Shown: piece by piece, positions 9,683 to 20,194 of the stretch
How the letters are laid out: the number at the start of each line of letters is the position of its first letter
Position numbering within the stretch: the stretch's first letter is position 1
Origin: Rhodopseudomonas sp. BAL398
GTDB lineage: Bacteria; Pseudomonadota; Alphaproteobacteria; Rhizobiales; Xanthobacteraceae
DNA: 64,000 nucleotides
Assembly (NCBI RefSeq): GCF_033001325.1
Contig: NZ_CP133111.1
Span: 5,379,001 to 5,443,000, forward strand
Direction of reading: 5' to 3'
The notes under the pieces: generated by a model
What the model was told of the DNA's origin: nothing
Seen by the model: only the letters and a program-made list of their open reading frames with translations
The model's database searches: none
Program-made: the position numbers and the translations under genes

Positions 9683-10612
9683 ATGGCTAAAGACAAAAAG
9701 GGCAAGAAGGATAAGAAATCCAAGAAGGCCAAGAAGCTGCTGTTAGCCAAGAAGGCCGCCACCAAGACGACGAAGAAGGCCGCGAAAAAATCCGCCAAGA
9801 AAGCTGTGAAGAAGGCGGCCAAGACCCCCGCCAAGAAGACAACGAAGAAAACAGCCAAGAAAACAACCAAGAAAACAACCAAGAAGGTCGTGACGAAGTC
9901 GGCAGGGAAGACTGCCAAGAAGGCCGTCAAGAAGACCGCCAAGAAATCACCGCCAAAGGCCGCGAAGGCCAAGACCGCGAAGACGTCGGCGAAGAAGAAG
10001 TCGGTGAAGACGGCCGCAAAGGCCAAGGCTCCGACCGCCACAAAGACCGTCAAGAAGGTCGCGAAGAAAGCCGCGAAGAAGGCAGAGCCGAAGCAGACAG
10101 CGCCGCGGAAATCCGCCAAAACGGCAAGCTCGACGATGCCGACCGGCGCGCAGGATGTCGCCGCCATGACCGAGGCATCACCGTCGCCCGCGCCGGTGGC
10201 CGCAAAGCCCGCCGCGCCGAGGAAGCCGAGGCCGAAGAAGCCGGTACCGGCGCCGGTGGAAGACGGCGCGCGCTGGGAATCTGCGCAGCCCGCTGCGACT
10301 CCATCTTCTCCAGCAGAACCGCTCGCTGACGATCCGTCCCCAGCGGAGACCTCCGCGATGGATTTGTCGGCCGAGGACGCGTCGACTGACCGCTGGTCTC
10401 CCGACGCCGACTCAGAAGGAGGCGCCTCGCAAGACGACGACTCCCACGAAGACGACTCACAAGAGGACGACTCACAAGAGGACGAGTCGCAAGAGGAGGC
10501 CTCTGCGGTGGATCCGTCCCCCGCCGACCCATCATCATCCGATCCCTATCCGGCGAGTTCGGACGAAGACGATGTGGAAAGGGAAACCGCGCCGTCTCGG
10601 GATCATAGATAG
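9683..10612 (+). CDS. Histone H1-like Lys/Ala-rich protein with acidic C-terminal tail
   Basis: A 309-residue low-complexity protein. Residues 1-150 are almost wholly Lys, Ala, Thr and Ser in KKAAKK/TTKK repeats, like eukaryotic H1 tails, bacterial HctB and AlgP-type proteins, so DNA or RNA binding and nucleoid compaction are plausible. Residues about 170-220 are Pro/Ala-rich, and residues 225-309 are strongly acidic, with EDDSQEDDSQEDESQEE repeats. A textbook AGGAGG lies before the ATG (9671-9676), and a strong terminator follows, so it is a real, independently terminated gene. The acidic tail could bind the basic half or a partner. No enzymatic domain is seen. Confidence 0.8.
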   Translation: MAKDKKGKKDKKSKKAKKLLLAKKAATKTTKKAAKKSAKKAVKKAAKTPAKKTTKKTAKKTTKKTTKKVVTKSAGKTAKKAVKKTAKKSPPKAAKAKTAKTSAKKKSVKTAAKAKAPTATKTVKKVAKKAAKKAEPKQTAPRKSAKTASSTMPTGAQDVAAMTEASPSPAPVAAKPAAPRKPRPKKPVPAPVEDGARWESAQPAATPSSPAEPLADDPSPAETSAMDLSAEDASTDRWSPDADSEGGASQDDDSHEDDSQEDDSQEDESQEEASAVDPSPADPSSSDPYPASSDEDDVERETAPSRDHR

Positions 10613-10648
10613 TTCTGATGCGCTGCCGTGCCGGCAGCGCTGCTGGTC

Positions 10649-10676
10649 AAAGGCCGCGGCATCGCCGCGGCCTTTT
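10649..10676 (+). terminator. Rho-independent terminator after the H1-like gene
   Basis: An 11-bp stem (10650-10660 with 10664-10674, GGCCGCGG core) with a 3-nt loop and a TTTT end, 37 bp after the stop. Confidence 0.88.
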
Positions 10677-11159
10677 GCTTGTCGCTTGCTGGCCGATTCC
10701 CTTGTCCGCGGATCTTGGTTGCGCGCCGTCGGCGGTCCCCACTCAGACTGTGCTCTGGTTGCAACAGGCCTCGCCCGGGTAGAAGAGATTCGGCCGCAAC
10801 AGAGGGGGGGCGCGCGCCGCCGCCGCGTCCCTCGATGGGCGATTCGCCTGCGGCAGAGACGGAAAGCACATTCGTCGGCCATCCCTAGATGACCCAACAG
10901 GTGTGTCTATTGATCGGTCCTGGACATAATAGTTCGGAATATCTCGCAGAAGGTGTGCTTGGAATGCAACACCCAGAAACTACTATCACCCCAAAAGCTC
11001 ATATTGCTCATTAACTAGGCACTTGCTTGTGTTTTTCGCTTCACGGTTCGCGCACTTCCCCGCAGATTGGGATCAAGTTTACGGGATGTAGCGGCAGTCG
11101 GTATCGTTCTCGCCTCAAGGCAATCGGATCGGACTGGCATTCAATCGATGGGGATCGTC
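10677..11159. other. Long intergenic region upstream of the TorF-type gene
   Basis: About 480 bp without a supported gene. The part from about 10880 to 11060 is clearly richer in A/T than its surroundings and contains several short A/T tracts, so it probably holds the promoter and a long leader, or a small RNA, for the outer-membrane protein gene that starts at 11160. Short open frames here lack Shine-Dalgarno sequences and recognisable composition. I could not identify a specific promoter with confidence. Confidence 0.5.
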
Positions 11160-12092
11160 ATGAATAAAACTTTGTTGTCAGTCGCAGCGGTGCTCGCGAT
11201 CGGGGTTGGTTCGGCTCAGGCTGCTGATTTGCCGGCCAAGTATTACAAGGCGCCCCCGGTGGTCGCGCCGTTCGATCCCTGGGATATCGCCTTCGGCAGC
11301 TCGATCTCCAGCGAGTACATCTTCCGCGGCATCGCGCAGTCCAACCACAAGCCGTCGGTCACCGCCTATTTCGAGCCGCGCTACAACATCAACCCGAACC
11401 TGCAGCTCTATGCTGGCGTGTCGGCGTCGAGCATTTCCTTCACCAACCGCGCCGCGGCTGAGCTCGACGGCTATGTCGGTATCCGCCCGACCTTCGGTCC
11501 GCTCTCCTTCGACGTTGGCTTCTGGTACTACGGCTATCCGGGTGGCGAGTGCATCGACACCGTTCAGGGCGGCGGCGTTCTGTGCCCGCTCGGCTCCAGC
11601 GCCATTGCCAACGGCAACGTCATGAAGAAGGACGTCAGCTTCTACGAAGTCTATGGCAAGGTCGGCTACGCCTTCAACGACGTGTTCTCGGTCGGCGTCA
11701 ACGTCAACTATTCGCCTGACTTCCTGAAGTTCGGTACCGAAGGCACCTACCTGTCGGGCACCGCCAAGGTCGTGATGCCCAGCACCTTCTTCGGCACCAG
11801 CGGCATCGGCTCCTATGTGTCGGGTGAGTTCGGTCGTCAGTGGCTGGGCACCACCGATGGCTTCTATGCCTTCACCGCGCTGCCGGATTACAACACCTGG
11901 AACGTCGGTATCGGCCTGACCTACAAGGTGTTCACCCTCGACCTGCGATATTCGGACAGCGACCTGTCGAAGGCTGGCTGCCAGGCGATCACCAGCGACT
12001 TCACCTCGAACGGCGTGACTTCGGGCTGGTGCGGCGCGCGCTTCGTCGCCAAGCTGTCGGCTGACCTGACCATGGTGTCGAACCTGAAGTAA
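11160..12092 (+). CDS. TorF family putative outer-membrane porin
   Basis: A 310-residue exported protein. Signal peptide MNKTLLSVAAVLAIGVGSAQA, cleaved before ADLPAK as in many Bradyrhizobium porins. The mature part is rich in alternating aromatic and polar beta-strand segments. The opening FGSSISSEYIFRGIAQSNHKP is the hallmark of the TorF/TIGR02001 family of putative porins, as is the DLRYSDSDLS ending. The ATG at 11160 has GGGGA 5 bp upstream; ATG 11148 is possible but puts charged residues before a normal signal peptide. The gene has its own terminator. The role is unproven; transport of small solutes under nutrient limitation is a guess. Confidence 0.85.
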   Translation: MNKTLLSVAAVLAIGVGSAQAADLPAKYYKAPPVVAPFDPWDIAFGSSISSEYIFRGIAQSNHKPSVTAYFEPRYNINPNLQLYAGVSASSISFTNRAAAELDGYVGIRPTFGPLSFDVGFWYYGYPGGECIDTVQGGGVLCPLGSSAIANGNVMKKDVSFYEVYGKVGYAFNDVFSVGVNVNYSPDFLKFGTEGTYLSGTAKVVMPSTFFGTSGIGSYVSGEFGRQWLGTTDGFYAFTALPDYNTWNVGIGLTYKVFTLDLRYSDSDLSKAGCQAITSDFTSNGVTSGWCGARFVAKLSADLTMVSNLK

Positions 12093-12109
12093 CACTTCCT
12101 CTTCTACGC

Positions 12110-12141
12110 AAAGGGCGGCAGAGCAATCTGCCGCCCTTTTT
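12110..12141 (+). terminator. Rho-independent terminator of the TorF-type gene
   Basis: A 12-bp stem (12110-12121 with 12128-12139; AAAGGGCGGCAG) with a 6-nt loop and T5, 17 bp after the stop. Confidence 0.92.
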
Positions 12142-12250
12142 GTTTGTGAGGTCGTCAAACCCGAGCCTGGCGGTGATCGGCTTCCATAAAGCTGGTGGCG
12201 ACAAATGCGGTTCTCCAGACGCAGTGCTCTCTGCCACACTTGCAGCGTGT

Positions 12251-12343
12251 GCGCGGTAGAGCCGGTCCCGGTTACTTGCGGCGTCCGACCGGGGTCCGGT
12301 TCTCCGACGCGGCCCTGGGCGCCGCATCGCGCCCGGGACACGA
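12251..12343. repeat. Dispersed repeat, type C, copy 1
   Basis: A GC-rich stretch reading from CGGTAGAGCCGG through GACCGGGGTCCGGTT to GCCGCATCGCGCCCGGGACACGA. A diverged copy lies at 47237-47334. The 12093-12433 gap between the TorF-type gene and the ABC gene holds only the terminator and this repeat; no gene is supported. Confidence 0.7.
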
Positions 12344-12433
12344 TGCCTCACAATTCCCGCGGGGGCTTTCCGGCTTGCAGCGCTATGATTGCAAGGCGAT
12401 CCAACGCCGCGCGGGCCGGGGTGGTTTCGGCGG

Positions 12434-14182
12434 TCAGGCGCTTGGGGTGGCTTCCTCGACCCGGTCCTGCAGGGCGAACCCGTCGCCGTCGCGGCCGAGG
12501 CGGACGTCGCGTTGATGGAACGCCTCCAGGGTCGAGCGATGGCCGATCGAGACGATGGTGGTGGCCGGCAGCTTGCGTTCCAGCAGCCGGTACAGCGCGG
12601 CTTCCGACGGTTCGTCCAACGAGGCTGTGGCCTCATCCAGAAACAGGAATTGCGGTTGATGCAGCAGTGCGCGGGCGAGGCCAAGGCGCTGCTGTTCGCC
12701 GAGCGACAACATCCGATTCCAGTGGGCGTGTTCGTCCAGCCGCGGCGCCAATGCGGGCAGCCCGACGTCAGTCAACACCTCGGTCACGCGCCGTGCGGAA
12801 AAATCCGCTTCCTCCGCCGGATAGGCGATCGCGGCGTGCAACGCGCCGACCGGAAAATAAGGTCGCTGTGGCAGCATCATCAGCGTGGCGCCTGAGGGAA
12901 TTGCGATCGATCCCGACGCGAACGGCCAGATCCCGGCAATCGCCCGGAACAAAGTGGATTTTCCCGAGCCGGACGGGCCGGTGATCAAGGTGCGCTCATT
13001 GCCGCGGAACTGGAAATCCGCGGCGCTGACCAATTGACGCCCGCCGGGAAGATGGACGATCAAATTGGTGAGGTCGATCGCGCCGCTCCCTGTGGGCGCG
13101 ACCTGGATGATGTCGGCCTCGGATTTTCTCACGGCGGCCTTGTCGATCGCGGTTTCGAAACCGTCGAGCCGCGCCACCACGGCCTGCCATTCCGCCAGCG
13201 TGCGATAGGCGGAGATGAAGAACGACAGCGCGTCCTGCACGCTGTTGAAGGCCGAGGCGGTCTGCATCATGCCGCCGAGCTGGACGCGCTGGGCGAAATA
13301 GGCGGGCGCCACCAGAATGTAGGGAAAAATGATCGAGGCCTGCGAATAGCTGGCGGTGAAGGCGGTGATCTTCTTGTTTCGGGTCATGATGCCGAGCCAA
13401 TTGTCGAATACCCGCCCGAAACGCTCCGACAGCCGGCCGCGTTCGGCCGTCTCGCCGCGCAGCAGCGCGATCTGTTCGGAATTTTCCCGCGCGCGCACCA
13501 GGTTGAAGCGGAAATCGGCCTCGAGCCGCTGCTGCTGGAAGTTCAGCCCGACCAGCGGCCGGCCGATCCAATGGGTCAGTGCGGTGCCGATCGTGGCGTA
13601 GATCAGCGCCCCCCACACCAGATAGCCGGGGATCGGGATGTCCCTGCCGAACAGATGCAACGGCGCCTCGTCGGACAGCCCCCACAGGATGACGACGAAG
13701 GATGCCAGGGTGACGATCGCGCTGAGCAAGCCGACGCCCAGCCCCAGCGTCTGCTGGACGAACATCTGGGTGTCCTCGGCAATGCGCTGGTCGGGGTTGT
13801 CGGCGGCGTCGCCCAGCAATTGCATCTGGTAGTGGTTGGCGTCGTGCAGCCAGCCGCCGAGATAGTGTTCGGTCATGAAGCGGCGCCAGCGGATCTGCAG
13901 CCACTGGTTGAGATAGAGCTGGTAGACTTTCAGCGCGATCCAGATCGTCGCCAGCACGCAGAAATAACCGATCTGATATTTGAAGACGTCGTAATTGCGC
14001 TCTTGCAGCGCATTGTAGAACACGTTGTTCCAGCGGTTGAACAAGACTGTCAGCCCGACCACCGCCAGTTCGATGCCCACCACCGCCGAGAGCAGCAGCC
14101 AGGCCATTCGCCGGTCATCGGAACGGAAATAGGGCGCGGCGATCCGCCATACGGTCGCCAGCGTGGATCGGATGTTGCTCAC
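12434..14182 (-). CDS. ABC transporter, fused permease-ATPase (SbmA/BacA-like, ABCD type)
   Basis: A 582-residue half-transporter. The N-terminal ABC_membrane_2/SbmA_BacA-type region (about residues 20-330, with LFNRWNNVFYNALQERNYD typical of the family) is followed by an ATPase domain with Walker A GPSGSGKS, signature LSLGEQQR and Walker B FLFLDEATAS. Homologues (YddA, Rv1819c, peroxisomal ABCD proteins) move peptides, cobalamin or fatty-acyl compounds; BacA of rhizobia is linked to peptide uptake and very-long-chain fatty acid lipid A. The substrate here cannot be read from sequence. It is transcribed alone; the ATG at 14182 is family-like (MSNIRSTLATVWRIAAPYF). Confidence 0.92.
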   Translation of the reverse strand: MSNIRSTLATVWRIAAPYFRSDDRRMAWLLLSAVVGIELAVVGLTVLFNRWNNVFYNALQERNYDVFKYQIGYFCVLATIWIALKVYQLYLNQWLQIRWRRFMTEHYLGGWLHDANHYQMQLLGDAADNPDQRIAEDTQMFVQQTLGLGVGLLSAIVTLASFVVILWGLSDEAPLHLFGRDIPIPGYLVWGALIYATIGTALTHWIGRPLVGLNFQQQRLEADFRFNLVRARENSEQIALLRGETAERGRLSERFGRVFDNWLGIMTRNKKITAFTASYSQASIIFPYILVAPAYFAQRVQLGGMMQTASAFNSVQDALSFFISAYRTLAEWQAVVARLDGFETAIDKAAVRKSEADIIQVAPTGSGAIDLTNLIVHLPGGRQLVSAADFQFRGNERTLITGPSGSGKSTLFRAIAGIWPFASGSIAIPSGATLMMLPQRPYFPVGALHAAIAYPAEEADFSARRVTEVLTDVGLPALAPRLDEHAHWNRMLSLGEQQRLGLARALLHQPQFLFLDEATASLDEPSEAALYRLLERKLPATTIVSIGHRSTLEAFHQRDVRLGRDGDGFALQDRVEEATPSA

Positions 14183-14435
14183 TGATTGCCGTCTCCGGGA
14201 AGGGCGCGCGGCCCAAGGGACATCGAGAACCGCAGCTCAAGACTGCGGGCAAAGACCCGCAGCGCCATGGCCAGGCATTGCCGCAGCCTAGCATGGTGGG
14301 AATCGTGGGTTTCTTAAGCTTTGGCAATTCGCGCATTTGTGAGCGGCTGGCATGTCTCAGGGCGCGGCCGGCCGTCTGGTCAAGGCCATGGCCGGCGGCT
14401 AGAAACGCGAACCTTCATCGAGACTTCGAGGCAAG

Positions 14436-14849
14436 ATGACATCTGCAACCGATCTGAAATCCGCCGCCTTGTTTGCCGCCATCGTGATGGCGCTGCCGGG
14501 CGTCGGGCCGGCCCATGCCGCTGAGGAGTTTCCGTTCGGGCTGGAAATGACCCTGGACGCGGCGCGCCAGCCGGGCTCGAAGCGGCTGCCGAGCCTGGAG
14601 ATCGGGCAGAATGGCGAGACCCGGGTGGAGCTGTGGTGCAAGGGCGGCAAGGGGCAGTTCTCGATCGCCGGCAACACCGTGGTGTTTCTGCCGGGGGCGA
14701 TCGAGGACCGTGGCTGCCCGCCGGACAAGGTGCAGGCCGACGATGCGCTGGTCGCCGCGCTGAGCGAAGCCACCACCTGGACCCGGCAGGGCGATCTGAT
14801 CTCGTTCGTCGGCGCCCAGACGCTGCGGTTCCGGCTCAATACCAACTGA
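14436..14849 (+). CDS. Exported META-domain-like protein
   Basis: A 137-residue protein with a signal peptide ending at about ALPGVGPAHAAEE. The mature part has the small-barrel pattern of META/HslJ-like proteins (FSIAGNTVVFLPGAIEDRGCPPDKVQADDALVAAL in outline, then a final strand QTLRFRLNTN). Such proteins are periplasmic or secreted and poorly characterised. The gene converges with the oxidoreductase that ends at 14864. A periplasmic location is fairly sure, the function unknown. Confidence 0.7.
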   Translation: MTSATDLKSAALFAAIVMALPGVGPAHAAEEFPFGLEMTLDAARQPGSKRLPSLEIGQNGETRVELWCKGGKGQFSIAGNTVVFLPGAIEDRGCPPDKVQADDALVAALSEATTWTRQGDLISFVGAQTLRFRLNTN

Positions 14850-14863
14850 TCCGATATCTGCGC

Positions 14864-16336
14864 TCAGGCGTCGCGCAGCATCATGTCGGCGCAGACCGCG
14901 GCCGACTGCACCACGCCCGTATAGCCGCCAAGGCCCGCATAGGCCGAGGCCAGATACAATCCCGGCAGCACCGTGCGCGGCGAGCGGCTGGGTTGCGGTC
15001 CGTTCGGCTTCGGCACGATCGGCGCGAAGCCGTAGACCGCGCCCTGCGGCGCGTTGAGATATTGCTGCACCGATAGTGCCGTGTTGAATGACGAGGCCGT
15101 CACCGCCGCGGCGAGCCCAGGATATTGCGCGTCGAGGTAGTCGACGATGGCCTGCTGCCAACGCGCGCGCTTGGCGCGATAGGCCTCGGGCGCAAGCTCG
15201 CTCCAGTTCGACAGACGATCCGGCCCCACCACGGACAAAACATAAGGCGGCGCCGGCACGCCGGAGTCGATCGCCGCGTAATCGACGATCGCCAGCGGCG
15301 GCATCCGCCCGCCAGGCTCCTCGGCCATCAGCGACTTGCCCTGCGCGTAGTCCGCGAGCGTCGTCATCCAGTCCGGCAGCAATTGCGTCGCATAGCTGTC
15401 GATGCCGAAGCTGCGCGGCTGCGTCGACAGGCCCAGCGTCAGGGCGAACAGCGAGATCGACGGTGTCAGCTGCGCGTAGCTGTCGGTCAAGCGCGTCGCG
15501 TCGGCTTCCGGCAGCAGCGTCGCGAGCGTCTCTGGCGCGGCGTTGCCGATGATCCGCGCGCCCTCGATGGTCTGCGGATCGCTGCCATCTCGCGCGGTGT
15601 GGGTGATGTGGCGGGCTTCGCCGTCGGCATTCAGCGCGATGGCGCTGACGGTCCGGCGCAGCAACACCTCGCCGCCCGCCTTTCGGATGGCGCGCGCCAG
15701 CGCGCTCGACAGCCGCTGCGAGCCGCCCTGGATGAAGCAGGCGCCGCCGCGCAGAAAGATGCCCTGCGCCGCGGCGAAGCTCGCCCACCGCAACGTCTTG
15801 GGGTCATCGTGATAATAGGACAGATTGGCGGCCAGCGCGCATTTGACGGCTTCATTGTCGCCGAACAGCTGATCGAATCTGTCCGACAGCGACAGATCCT
15901 GATCGGTGAGCGCGGTCTCGGTCGCGGCGATCCGTTGCATCTCGTCGAGCGCCTGTTCGATGCCGTCGCGCGCTTGCGGAAACCGTTCGATGAGCGCGCT
16001 ACGCGCCGAGGCGAAATTGGCGGGAAGCACGAAGGGCTGTGTCAACGGTCCGCCGCGAGCCTGATAGAGCGCGCCGGCCGGAATCCATTTGACCGCGTCG
16101 AGCACGCCGGCGCGGGTCAGCGGGGCGTGTTTGGGATCGTCGCCATGATGCGGGTCGCTGGTCAGGTGCAGCGAGCTTTCGACGAACAGGTCGCCGGCCT
16201 TGTAGCTCGACGCGGCGCCTCCGACCGAATTGCTGCGCTCGATCACCACGACCTTGCGCCCCTCGCGGGCCAGGATGGCGCCCGCCGTCAAGCCGCCGAG
16301 GCCGGCGCCGATCACCACTGCGTCAAAGCGCGCCAT
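14864..16336 (-). CDS. NAD(P)/FAD-dependent oxidoreductase, phytoene desaturase/CrtI-like
   Basis: A 490-residue flavin amine-oxidase-type protein. It opens with the dinucleotide-binding motif VIGAGLGGLTAGAILAREG and an ERSNSVGGAASSY segment, and ends with LYLASAYAGLGGYTGVVQSA, the C-terminal FAD-binding signature of CrtI, carotenoid isomerase and retinol saturase proteins. No carotenoid genes are adjacent, so the substrate is open. The genes on both sides encode exported proteins of unknown function. Confidence 0.82.
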   Translation of the reverse strand: MARFDAVVIGAGLGGLTAGAILAREGRKVVVIERSNSVGGAASSYKAGDLFVESSLHLTSDPHHGDDPKHAPLTRAGVLDAVKWIPAGALYQARGGPLTQPFVLPANFASARSALIERFPQARDGIEQALDEMQRIAATETALTDQDLSLSDRFDQLFGDNEAVKCALAANLSYYHDDPKTLRWASFAAAQGIFLRGGACFIQGGSQRLSSALARAIRKAGGEVLLRRTVSAIALNADGEARHITHTARDGSDPQTIEGARIIGNAAPETLATLLPEADATRLTDSYAQLTPSISLFALTLGLSTQPRSFGIDSYATQLLPDWMTTLADYAQGKSLMAEEPGGRMPPLAIVDYAAIDSGVPAPPYVLSVVGPDRLSNWSELAPEAYRAKRARWQQAIVDYLDAQYPGLAAAVTASSFNTALSVQQYLNAPQGAVYGFAPIVPKPNGPQPSRSPRTVLPGLYLASAYAGLGGYTGVVQSAAVCADMMLRDA

Positions 16337-16454
16337 TCAATGAGATGTCCTGCAGTCAGAGGGAAGCGCTTCATTGCCGCAACGCAACGCCATGTCAAAT
16401 CGCCGGTTCGGCGAGTTCCGCCCTCGATCGCCTCGGCTCAGAGTCGCTCGCGCC

Positions 16455-17639
16455 CTATTTCCATGCGGCTTTGTCCGAATCCCAGCGCTGTGCCGAAAAC
16501 GCCTTGGCCAGCGCGGCGAGCGAGCCGCCGGTATCCTCCGGCTCGCCCTCTTCGTCGGCGCCGGTATCGTCATTCAGGTTAAGCTTGGCGCCCGGCGTCT
16601 CGTCGGCGGTCGAGATTGCCGGGGCGCCGACCCACAGCATCAGCCGATCGGTCGCTCCGGGCTTGTCGGGGCCGACCAGCGCGGTGACTTCGAGGGTCTC
16701 GGTGAGCCCCAGCGCGGGCAGCAAGGGGCTCGGGCGCTTGAAAATCAGCGTCAGCTTGCCGGTGGTGTCGCTCCACGTCTCTGCGGACAATTTCGCCGCC
16801 AGCGTCTTCGACAGCACGGCCGCGATCGCGCCAGACAGCTTGTCCCGGTTCAGCCTGTCACCGTCGCGCCAATTGGCCGCGGCGAAGCGGATGCTGCGAT
16901 CCATGTCGAAAATGCCGGTGGTCCAGCCGGCCTTGACGACGCCCGGCTGGGTCCTGGCATTGGCAATGAAGGCCGCCGCGCGCGTCGGGTCGACCGAAAG
17001 CGTGATGGTCTGCTCGCCGGCACGCAGCGCGTCGCAGCCGGCATTGAGGCTGCTGAGTGCGACCTCGATGTTCTGGCCCTTGAGGCTTTTGAGGAAATCC
17101 AGCGCCGAGTCCAGCTTCACCTTGACGCCGACCGCCTCCGGCGAGACCTCGGTGAAATCCTCCGGCGCCGCGGTGATGCTGTCATCGGTCGACTGGTTGT
17201 CCCGGTATTCCTGCTCGCTGAGGTCGGAATTGTCGCGCGAGACGATCTCGGTGACGGTGGAGCCGATCTTGACCTTGCCGGTGAATTTGTAGGTTTCCCC
17301 GGTTTGCTTGCGCGTCAGCGTGACCGAGACCGGGAGCTTGTCGCCAAGGCTCTGGGTGGTTCCGGTCATGGTCTGGCCGCGCGGCGCCAGATCGGCGACA
17401 AAACGGTCCCGGCGGTCGGAGGCCTTGTCGGCGGGATAGCAGACGTCGATCACCGCGGAAGTGACGGTGTCGCCCTGCCGGGTTTCCTTCAGGATGACGT
17501 CCGCATTGCCGTCCATGAAACCGTCGATCGAGGTGAAATAGCGGATGTCCGTCCCGGGCTGTGCGGGGGGCTTTGCCTGCGCCAGTGCGGCATCGGCCGC
17601 GGGAACCAGCAACAGCAGACTGAAGATGAGCGCGCGCAT
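16455..17639 (-). CDS. Exported protein of unknown function
   Basis: A 394-residue protein that I do not recognise. It starts MRALIFSLLLLVPAADAALA, a clean signal peptide (ATG at 17639; the frame stays open to 17735 without a signal-like start). The mature protein is moderately acidic, without internal membrane segments, contains one obvious central Cys (LNAGCDALRAG) and ends in an acidic linker (DDTGADEEGEPEDTGG). It lies upstream of the oxidoreductase on the same strand with a gap of 118 bp, so the two may be cotranscribed. A periplasmic location is likely; the function is unknown. Confidence 0.78.
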   Translation of the reverse strand: MRALIFSLLLLVPAADAALAQAKPPAQPGTDIRYFTSIDGFMDGNADVILKETRQGDTVTSAVIDVCYPADKASDRRDRFVADLAPRGQTMTGTTQSLGDKLPVSVTLTRKQTGETYKFTGKVKIGSTVTEIVSRDNSDLSEQEYRDNQSTDDSITAAPEDFTEVSPEAVGVKVKLDSALDFLKSLKGQNIEVALSSLNAGCDALRAGEQTITLSVDPTRAAAFIANARTQPGVVKAGWTTGIFDMDRSIRFAAANWRDGDRLNRDKLSGAIAAVLSKTLAAKLSAETWSDTTGKLTLIFKRPSPLLPALGLTETLEVTALVGPDKPGATDRLMLWVGAPAISTADETPGAKLNLNDDTGADEEGEPEDTGGSLAALAKAFSAQRWDSDKAAWK

Positions 17640-17733
17640 TCCACAGTTCCTCGCAGAGCATTGGATGGGTGAGTCGTCTCGATTCGTTGTCGTCAGACCA
17701 GGGCGTTGCCTAGCAAATCCCGATGCAAACGCC

Positions 17734-17765
17734 AAAAAGAAGGCCGCCCGAGCGGGGCGGCCTTC
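17734..17765 (-). terminator. Rho-independent terminator of groESL
   Basis: An 11-bp stem (17739-17749 with 17755-17765; GAAGGCCGCCC) with a 5-nt loop, followed on the minus strand by T5 (17734-17738), 26 bp beyond the groEL stop. Confidence 0.9.
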
Positions 17766-17791
17766 GATCGAATTTGTCGGTTGGTGTGGCG

Positions 17792-19889
<2,098 letters not shown>

Positions 19890-19974
19890 GAGAGTTTCCT
19901 GTGTGGTTGCTTGATCGCCTTGCTTGGAAGGCCAGTTAACCCGTGCGGAGCAGCAGGCTGATGCGGTGACGTTC

Positions 19975-20001
19975 TTGGCAATCGTGCTGCGGGAGTGCTA
20001 A
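19975..20001 (-). promoter_or_regulatory. CIRCE operator (HrcA site) of groESL
   Basis: The canonical form is TTAGCACTC-N9-GAGTGCTAA. Here the right arm (19993-20001, GAGTGCTAA) is perfect, the spacer is exactly nine bases, and the left arm (19975-19983, TTGGCAATC) matches 7 of 9. It begins a few bases after the expected transcription start of the promoter at 20012-20040, the usual place for HrcA repression. Confidence 0.9.
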
Positions 20002-20011
20002 TTGTAGGTCC

Positions 20012-20040
20012 GCAATATGTGTTGCGGCCGATCCTGTCAA
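20012..20040 (-). promoter_or_regulatory. Promoter of groESL
   Basis: Read on the minus strand: -35 TTGACA (20040-20035, preceded by C, giving the CTTGACA of sigma32-type sites), a 17-bp spacer, and -10 TATTGC (20017-20012). Predicted transcription starts at about 20005, next to the CIRCE. The 19890-20194 gap otherwise holds only the 5' region of the divergent lipoprotein gene. Confidence 0.75.
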
Positions 20041-20194
20041 GCAAGGGCTTAAGGCCTTAGTGAGGTCAAGATAGGATGGTTCAGAAAACCAGATCAGAGC
20101 ACCTGCGCAGTGAATGTCGCTGCATTGCTCTGTCGGAAGTTTTGCGCTTGTGTGCTTGCTGGGCGCGTTGAGGACGTTTCTCTTGGGGATAGAT

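Noticed and set aside
9720-10090. AAG-rich tandem repeats resembling a microsatellite array
   Set aside because: In-frame codons of the H1-like protein with a valid start, RBS and terminator.
9490-10167. Minus-strand Phe/Val/Leu-rich frame antisense to the H1-like gene
   Set aside because: The hydrophobic pattern is the mirror of AAG/GCC repeats on the plus strand; no ribosome site.
15125-16582. Long plus-strand frame antisense to the CrtI-like gene
   Set aside because: Arg/Gln-rich shadow; the minus-strand protein has clear FAD motifs.
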